This document shows positions 22,501 through 31,187 of a stretch of 64,000 nt of DNA, one piece after another (within the stretch, counting starts at the first letter, position 1; each line of letters begins with the position of its first letter). This stretch comes from Hofstenia miamia. Taxonomy: Eukaryota > Xenacoelomorpha > Acoela. The notes beneath the pieces are model-generated. The model was not told where the DNA came from. It searched no databases and saw nothing but the letters and a program-made list of their open reading frames with translations. The position numbers were made by a program, and so were the translations under genes. The DNA lies in assembly GCA_004352715.1 (NCBI GenBank), contig SCFE01000071.1, positions 509,609-573,608 of the forward strand. The letters run 5' to 3'.

Positions 22501-25500
22501 TTAAAAGCAAGACAATTCCTTTTTTCATAGTTAAGGTTAGGGTTACACTTAGGGTTGGTGTTTTTAGATTTTCTTGAGAGCCTTTAATTTTCTCGGCTTG
22601 AATTTTCACAGAATCTCTTTAGTCCAACTTCTGCATGTTTTTGCCTTAATTGCGTATGTCATAATTTCTTTAAATATCTAAAGCGCTATTATTAATAATG
22701 TCTTCACATAATGTTAATTAAAAGTTTCTCGTGCATTTCAAATTCAATTAGCATTTCGTTAATAGATCTATGAGAAATATATTGCTCTTCCTGATTTTGT
22801 TGTTGATTTTTCCAAATCCGTGTTAGATTAAATCAGCGATTACATTAGAAGTCCATGGTTGCATTCTTAATTTCCATGAAATACTCTTAAGACTATAATT
22901 ATGTCTTCTTCAATATGTTTAGGTGAATTTGGTTCACTCGTCTGTGACAGTTCCTTTAAAGTTACTAAAACATTTTTTCCAGAAAAACTAGTTGCACATC
23001 TTTTCAATTGGGAGTGTCCTGAAAACTCATTTGCTATTGCAGATGCCATCTGTAGTCCTCATAGTGAAATTGTAACGCTTCATTCACATTTTTTGGGCTA
23101 CGCCAGCCTGCATGATCTTTCAACAGTCTGTAATGAAGCGATTATTACAAAGTTTTTCACCAAGTAAGTATTCGTGTTCGACAGACGACAAATAAGTACG
23201 TTCTAAATCTAGAAAAAATGGGTCATTGTTTTAAAAATATGATTAAGGTGCAAATATCATGCTAATCGAATAATCGGCATCGATTAAAAAAATAATCCAA
23301 TTAATCTTGCCAATTAGTGTAAATCAATATCATAGCACTAGCTTAAGTCGATTTGCGTGTAATAGAGAATGGCTGTTACATATGTTGGTTACTACAGCAA
23401 TGTGTAGTATATGAAAAGCTAGCCCTGCCTTTACCGAATTTTGAATATTCACATTCATCCATATGAACACAATTCTTGAAAGCGTTTTTTTCAAACTTAC
23501 AAATTAAACATGACTTTGAATTTCTTATAATATACTTGTAATGACTAAAACGCAATTTGTATTAAAAATACGTAGCTAACTATACTAAACACTTTAATTT
23601 CCAGATTGAAATCCATCGACGAAGTAGATATTATTTCTTAAAAAGCTGTTTGTCTGATTGAAATATTTCTCAAGAGGTAATGAATCTCTCATAAGCAAAA
23701 CATCTCTAAATTTTCAAAAAAAATTGAAAAAATATAATTGTCAATCTATTATTTCTTATTATGAATAACCTCAATGACATTACTTACACCAAATGAATTT
23801 AAATATTTCTGAATTGTACGTGTGCAATGACATAACATTATGTATTTAAGAAAACAAAAACTTATTTGAATTGTGAATACCAATATTGAAAATTTAACTA
23901 AATTATTTATTGGAATAGAAATTTTTCAATAATAAATCTAAACAAAAATCTTCTAATGCCTGGTAATGTTAGGAATAAACAGATGTTTCCTTTTTTCTGT
24001 GCCTTTGTTCCATTTAAAGTTCTACTTGATAATAAATATGTGTTCTTTTTAAATAAAAATTATGGATATCTTGATTTCTTGAGAAAGACATCGGGTACCC
24101 GATTAAACCCGGCCCCATTTCGGGTTTCCCTTTTCAGAAAATGATTGATGGTAATGATAATTTGATTGGACAGAGATCAAATCAAAGTCAAATTGTCGGG
24201 TTGCGTCGGCTTCGGGGAGTAAATATTCCGATCAGTTCAGGTTCGGGTCCATGTTTACCTCATATTGTCACTCTCCAATTATTTCCAAAGCTGATCTCAT
24301 CTTTTTACATTTTTAAATTTGTATATATATATGTATATATATATATAAATATATATATTCGTCGTTTGCACCATACTAATGGTGAAACTTCATTACAAAC
24401 GACGAATTCTGAAAAAAATGACTGTTACAAACGACGAATCGCCTTTTTGGGGTNNNNNNNNNNNNNNNNNNNNNNNNNNNNNNNNNNNNNNNNNNNNNNN
24501 NNNNNNNNNNNNNNNNNNNNNNNNNNNNNNNNNNNNNNNNNNNNNNNNNNNNNNNNNNNNNNNNNNNNNNNNNNNNNNNNNNNNNNNNNNNNNNNNNNNN
24601 NNNNNNNNNNNNNNNNNNNNNNNNNNNNNNNNNNNNNNNNNNNNNNNNNNNNNNNNNNNNNNNNNNNNNNNNNNNNNNNNNNNNNNNNNNNNNNNNNNNN
24701 NNNNNNNNNNNNNNNNNNNNNNNNNNNNNNNNNNNNNNNNNNNNNNNNNNNNNNNNNNNNNNNNNNNNNNNNTAAAATTGAGGAGAATGCAAAATTTTCG
24801 AATTTTTTCAGTTAGTGTATTTAAGTACCCTCTCAACAATATATCCTACTTGATTAATGGGTCTAAAAATTTATAATGAAAAAAAATTTTTTTTGCTGTT
24901 TTTCAAAAATTTTCGTCTTTTGAATTTCTCAGCAAAAATGCTTGGATCAACTTCACACCTAGTTCATTAGCTCCCAAATTAAAAACTACATTTACTAAAG
25001 TCCTTTAAAGATGCATAGGCTATGGAATTTATTTGTTTTTTTTTTGAAATTTCCTTTAACAACCCACTATACCGGCATGATCCTATATTTTGGGGAATAA
25101 TCGTTAATATCTCAGTGAATAATGCTTGGATCGACTTCGAACCTAGTTCATTAGCTTCCAAATTAAAAACTACATCTACTAAATTTCTTTAAAGATTTAT
25201 AGGATATGGTATAATACCTTTGATTACTATGTACTTAATATTATATGGTTATTGAAGTTCAAGACTTTCGAGTTTGCTGTAGCCAAGAAATTAATCAACT
25301 ATGGAAGGCATTGGCTCTAATAAATGGAATAGGCACTAGTGTAATGCATATGATTAAGAAACTGTTAAATTTGCAACTTCATTAATATAAAAAAAAATTT
25401 TGGTTACAAACGACGAATATTGTTACAAACGGCGTATATATATGAAAATGATTATAAATGACGAATATAAATTCTGTATAAATTACAAACGGCGAATATA

Positions 25501-28500
25501 TATATATATATATATACATACATATATATATATATTTATATATGTACGTCTAAGGACTTAAGAAACTTAATGACAATCGTTGATCAATTTTAAACAATTT
25601 GTTGTGACAACATATTTGCAATTGATTGATATATGATATTTGTATATGTCTATGCAATGTTTAACTAAAATTATTTAGTATGCTCACCTAGTCAATGATG
25701 TAAAATAAACACTGCGTTCTAATCATATGCTTGTCAAGTGGTACATAAAACAATATTAAAAACGTGTACACAAATGTCATTTTATGAAAATAATTATTTA
25801 ATAATGAACTTACATTTGCTGTTAAAATATAGATTTACTACTTTATCCGCTGTGAAGAAATTCGTACATTCTTATGATGCCATTTCCATGTATTTTGCTG
25901 CTCCTTCTTTAATCAAACAAGTCATTAACTTCAACTTTGATCTTCACTACTCTCCAAAGCTCACTTTGAAATAGTAAGTATTCATAAAACAAGTATTTAA
26001 AAGTTAGCAATATTATTATTATTAACTCATTATGCATATTCTTGGCAAACCACCCTACTTGTACTATTTTTTCAAATACCTTTTCCTTTCTGACATCATC
26101 TCTATAAATGTACCTAACTGTTCTTACATGAAGCAATCTTTATTATGTACAACACTCTCACATCCAGCTATCAGATAAAATCAATTATCTCAAAAGCATG
26201 CAACATCTGAACTTTTCAACTACTTTTGTACTAGTGTCAGTAATTTTTAATTTGAATCCTCAATTTATTTGCGTCGTTTTCATCTTCAATAGCATTTGTC
26301 GGTGTATTTTACGAATGTATTTTTATTTTTGTAGCACTTCAATTTGAATCCGAGTAACTTCTGACACTTCCTTCTAGTCTTTTTCTATATGCTCCCTAGT
26401 AATATTTTCTGACGCCCACTGCATCATTCATTGATAGAGAACCACTACGTTCACTGTTGCAAAAAAATCTACCAATATTTTTCTGATTCTCATTTCATCT
26501 CTTTTCATATTCAGAGAATCTTAGGTCGTTTTGTACATTTGTTGCATCATTGTTAATGTTTATGGAATTAGATGCTGCAAATTGCAATACTTGATTTTTC
26601 TTATATCGCCTCTCAGAAAATCCTAGTCACTTCCTCTTTTGACAACCTTGAATTTCCAAGCCTTCTTTCTTTGCAAAATCAGCCTGGCGTTCAGGTTTAA
26701 TTTCTCACAATCTTTTTTGAACCTCATTGTACTTTCGGTAATAACCATCAAAAGAATTCTTCTTCAAATTGAGGAATTACCTGCCAGAAAAGGTTTTTGT
26801 GAGGTCTAGCAAACATGGAATAAGTTAACAAACAATTCGAAAAATGTATATAAACATCTCTTAATAACACGCTTCACCAAATGACAAAATGCTTAGTGGA
26901 TTGCAGAAATATCTATGAAACACACATCTTATGTAATTCCTAATTGTATAAAATAACGTAGGAGATACTTAATAATATGTGAAAGTATTTAGCTAGTTTA
27001 ATACCTGGGAATTCAAAAACTGTGCAGTTTGAATATCTAAAATTCTTTGAGAAATTGAAGCAACATAACGGAACTTGCCAAATCATAATATTTCATAATC
27101 CTGGGCTTGGGCTTAATTGAGTTTGAGTTCTTTAATGCTTCAGAACACAGTTTAATTATATATCATGGATAAGGGTATTAATTTATTTGTTTTTGAGATA
27201 GTTATCCTATTACATTGCATCAATATTCGGTTCTGTATTTATTTTTACATAAAAGTTACACTTGAAAAAAGGATTGCAGACGCAAAACATATTTTTAGCA
27301 CACAGGTGAAATAAATGCAAACCAGTGCTTAAGCACATCAGGTTAGTTGAATAGTTTTGACCTGCAATCGACCTATTTCTATATTTGTTGATCAATTTAT
27401 GCCAAAGTTTTATTAAAATGTCCAAAATGTCTATTATATGCTAAATTTTTTTATTGTTATAAATTATTAGATCATGCAATATTTTTACTCATTTGCTATT
27501 GCATGCAATTATTCAATGTGATTTTCGTAAATAATAAAGAGAACGAAAACAAAATTTGATAACTTACTATTATGAATTTATTTACTTTACGTCCTATAAA
27601 TTAAATATATTTTTTAATTTTGTGCTCTTATCAACATTTTGGAAAAAACTATGTTCGTTTTTAAGCATGGTACTTTTATTAACTTGATGATGCTTTGACA
27701 TTTAACCAATTTTCAAGACTTTCATATCTGTCATCAGAACAAAAAGACAATTGGCTTTGTAAATATAGAAATCTTCAAAATCCAAAATTCAATTTAAAGA
27801 ATGATGATAAAGTTTATCGAAAATTAGTATATTTGTTTTAATAAAATTAAATATTAGAGACGTAATGCATGATTAATAAAGTAACTTAAAGTTAATTCTA
27901 GCTTTGGTTGTGCTAGTAGTTATTAGCACATGTTCAACCTTCTTTGACAAATTTAATCAAATATACCGAAGCCAAAGCTTGTGTTAAAATCAGAAACGAT
28001 GATAAAACGAATTGAAAATTTATGAAAACGTACAATATTGCCAATCAAATTAATAATATTAATGTGATAGAAACCATTAATTGTAAAAAAATTTTCAAAC
28101 AAAGAGGAATGGCTAAATCAACATTTATATTTCCTCAATCTATTTTGGACTTTTTTTAGTATGGGCAATGCATAGGCAAGTGTAGAATGGGTACCAGTAG
28201 ATTTACTCAGCCGCAATTCCTATATCTTAACTAACTTAGAAATGATGACAAAATTATTGCAAACAGGGTGGGTTGTTGTCTATTTTTTCTAAAAAGCAAC
28301 AGTTTTTTACATCATAGAATGGAATTACAGAAATTAGTGCTTTTACAAATCCATAATAAATTATAATTAAAATTTTCAATCTTCGGTTTAGCTATATGCG
28401 AAGTTTATTTTTATAACTAAAATGATTATGCTTATACTACCAATTGTAAATTTAATTCTAGATCGTATTTATTTCATTAATGCATGATGGACGTCGGTTT

Positions 28501-30972
28501 GGTTCGGTCCGCTGGCTGCGGCTATTGCTTGAACAGTCGGCTCGGGGGTCGAAACATATTTCAGTATTCTCCCAAAATTCAATGTAACAGACATTTGCTT
28601 TAATTTATTTTGTTGATTGTGGATATATATTTATATTAGGCAAAACCTACTACAAAAGAAAGAGCAACAAAATAACGTAAAACATGCAAAAATGATAAAT
28701 TGAGTGCTGACATGAATCCCCCATACACCCGGGATTGACGTCCATGGTGGCAGGCTACCAATCCAACAGATTAAAACATCAAATAAAACAAAATAATTCG
28801 CGTCTAACATAATTCCTCAGCATAGCCTATTGTGCGCTTATTACAGACAAAATGTGTCCAAATTAGTTGCGGGAAATTTCGGAAGGAAAATGCCACTTTG
28901 GTGGTGAACATTTAGTTTGAAATTTCATTTGCAGTCCATATAGCAGCCGAAAACTTTGTTTCCCTTTGCGAACTAAGAATTCCTTAAGTGAGGGCCCTAG
29001 GATGAGCTGTGGGTATAAATGTTATTTATGAAAAACATATTTTATAATCATTATAGAAAACCAAATTAATCTAAATTGACAAATTCGTTCACTTATTATT
29101 TCTATTAAAACTAAATAGGTCTTACTTAGATTGTGGGCAGTAAAAATATTAACCCTATTCAGGGGTGAAACCACACACTCTTCTCTTATATAATTCATAG
29201 TTTACGGAAAAATTAATATTTTTGATTGAAGTTTTCTAATATTTAATATTTTGGGTTAACTGGCCTATTAACTGAAATTTGATTTATAGAATTGGGTAAC
29301 AGTGGATTGTCTTAAACAGTTTTATGCTTTTTATTAACAGTATATACTCTTAAGCCTAAACTTTAGTTTTGATGCTCCGTCAAGTCTTCGGCATAATGAC
29401 GTTGTTTTAAAGTTTCCAGATGAGCTGTCGGATAACTTCTGCATAGTTGGAGTTACAAATGATGTCGGATATCGTCTCATGAATGGAAAAATTGCTGCAT
29501 TGCGCATAGACTCTGATGCTGTTTATACGGCAGAAAATGTTACTGTAGATGACACTTTCATATTCGCAGATTGCGGAGTAGGTTACATTCCACTGGGAAT
29601 AATGAGTAACAAATCTCATTCCTCCTTGCACTCAAAGTAACTTTTTTGATTAATAAGTAAGGCAACTAAAACAGCTAAATACTTGTAGCGAATGTATTAA
29701 TTCAAAGGCGTCTTCATGAATCGTCGTATAAACAAATTTGGGAAAAAAATTGTCTATCTAAATTCAGTTTGGCGTATGTTATCACTTATCAACTTGAATA
29801 TCGAATTTACTGATAGATATCCCTCCGATTACGGTTAGTAGCCAGCTTCTGTTCAAACTTACTCGTGTTTTTGCGTTCCCTCTTGTTTAGACATTCCTCA
29901 TCTTTGAGGATCTGATGCTTATCGCTTCTTTTTTATGAATATACTGGTTGTAGATATTTATAAAATGTCGTTAAATATTTTACTTAACGGTTCATGAAAA
30001 TTTTTAAGGTAAATGATAAAATGAATTGTTGTAAAATCATTAATCATATTTAAGAAAATTGATCATAAAATCTTTACAATTCAATTACATTTAAGTTAAC
30101 AAGACTGCAAATATTAAGATCGAAAACGTGACCAACCTCATGGGTGGTCTGCCTAAGCAACGATTTCTATAACTCATAGGATTTCGATAGCCCGTCTTAG
30201 ACCTATGGAATTAGAACGATTTGCTGTATTTTTCAATGGGACAGGAATATTATTTTAAGAGACAAAGAAGGAATGCGACAGATTTGTACTAGTATTTCTC
30301 AATTTTGTATGCATTTCTAACGATGAATGCAGTTTGGTTGCTAGTTGTTGTATTCTTTCACAATTTGATGAAAGTGGTTTAGATATACCTTCAGACAACT
30401 TTGGAACATGGACTCAGAATATTTTGTAGAATTCGGCCCAACTATAATAAACCCATTATGTTCTGCTCTCGCAAAAAGTAATTCCATTAACCTTAAACAG
30501 CCTGGCCTCTTTTTAAAGGACGAACCGGTTTTCCACATTTAAAAAGAATTTTCTCCTAGCCTATTATCAAATTTGAAAATCTTGGGGCTCGTGGATTTAC
30601 ACTGAAAAAGAAAGAAAAGACTTTCCTCTATCATGTGGTGCTTTCGGATTGAGCTTTAATAGCTTTGGAGCAATAAGCGTTTAAATTTTTTTATAGGATC
30701 ATGAAAATTTTTCAAAATCCCCTGGTTGTTTAAGGTTAAATATCCTCATTTTATGAAATTAAAATTGCTGAGAACTCAGAAGGGGGTATGTGTTGATGTG
30801 AGTGCAGGATAATTTTAAGCGGTATTGATAGTATATAGACGTTTTGTTTTAAATTGTATGTTTGCGTGGCTAATATCAGTGAATTACCCTAATCCAACCG
30901 GCATCAGCACTATCAATTTTGAATGTTCACAAATTTGATGTTATCATTTTTTGATGTCTTCATCACATCATA

Positions 30973-31006
<34 letters not shown>

Positions 31007-31155
31007 NNNNNNNNNNNNNNNNNNNNNNNNNNNNNNNNNNNNNNNNNNNNNNNNNNNNNNNNNNNNNNNNNNNNNNNNNNNNNNNNNNNNNNNNNNNNNN
31101 NNNNNNNNNNNNNNNNNNNNNNNNNNNNNNNNNNNNNNNNNNNNNNNNNNNNNNN

Positions 31156-31187
<32 letters not shown>

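Larger units (their letters stand above)
24356..25497. repeat. Repeat region with TTACAAACGACGAAT motif, contains gap
   Basis: The 15-mer TTACAAACGACGAAT or close variants occurs at about 24394, 24426, 25403, 25420, 25449 and 25477, with an inverted copy (ATTCGTCGTTTGCA) at 24357. The outermost copies are inverted relative to each other and both abut (TA)n, as expected of an element inserted in a TA repeat. Ns occupy 24454-24772. Confidence 0.6.

Noticed and set aside
24141-24876. 138-224 codon frames at the 24.4-kb gap
   Set aside because: Most of their length is N; nothing supports coding.
25738-25974. Additional PLC-X-like exon in intron 4
   Set aside because: Exons 4 and 5 already join in phase, and its sequence does not resemble the family.
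29638-29640. TAA as the end of the PLC-X-like gene
   Set aside because: A donor overlaps it, and phase-matched exons 6 and 7 restore a membrane-anchor tail. It is kept only as a possible isoform end.
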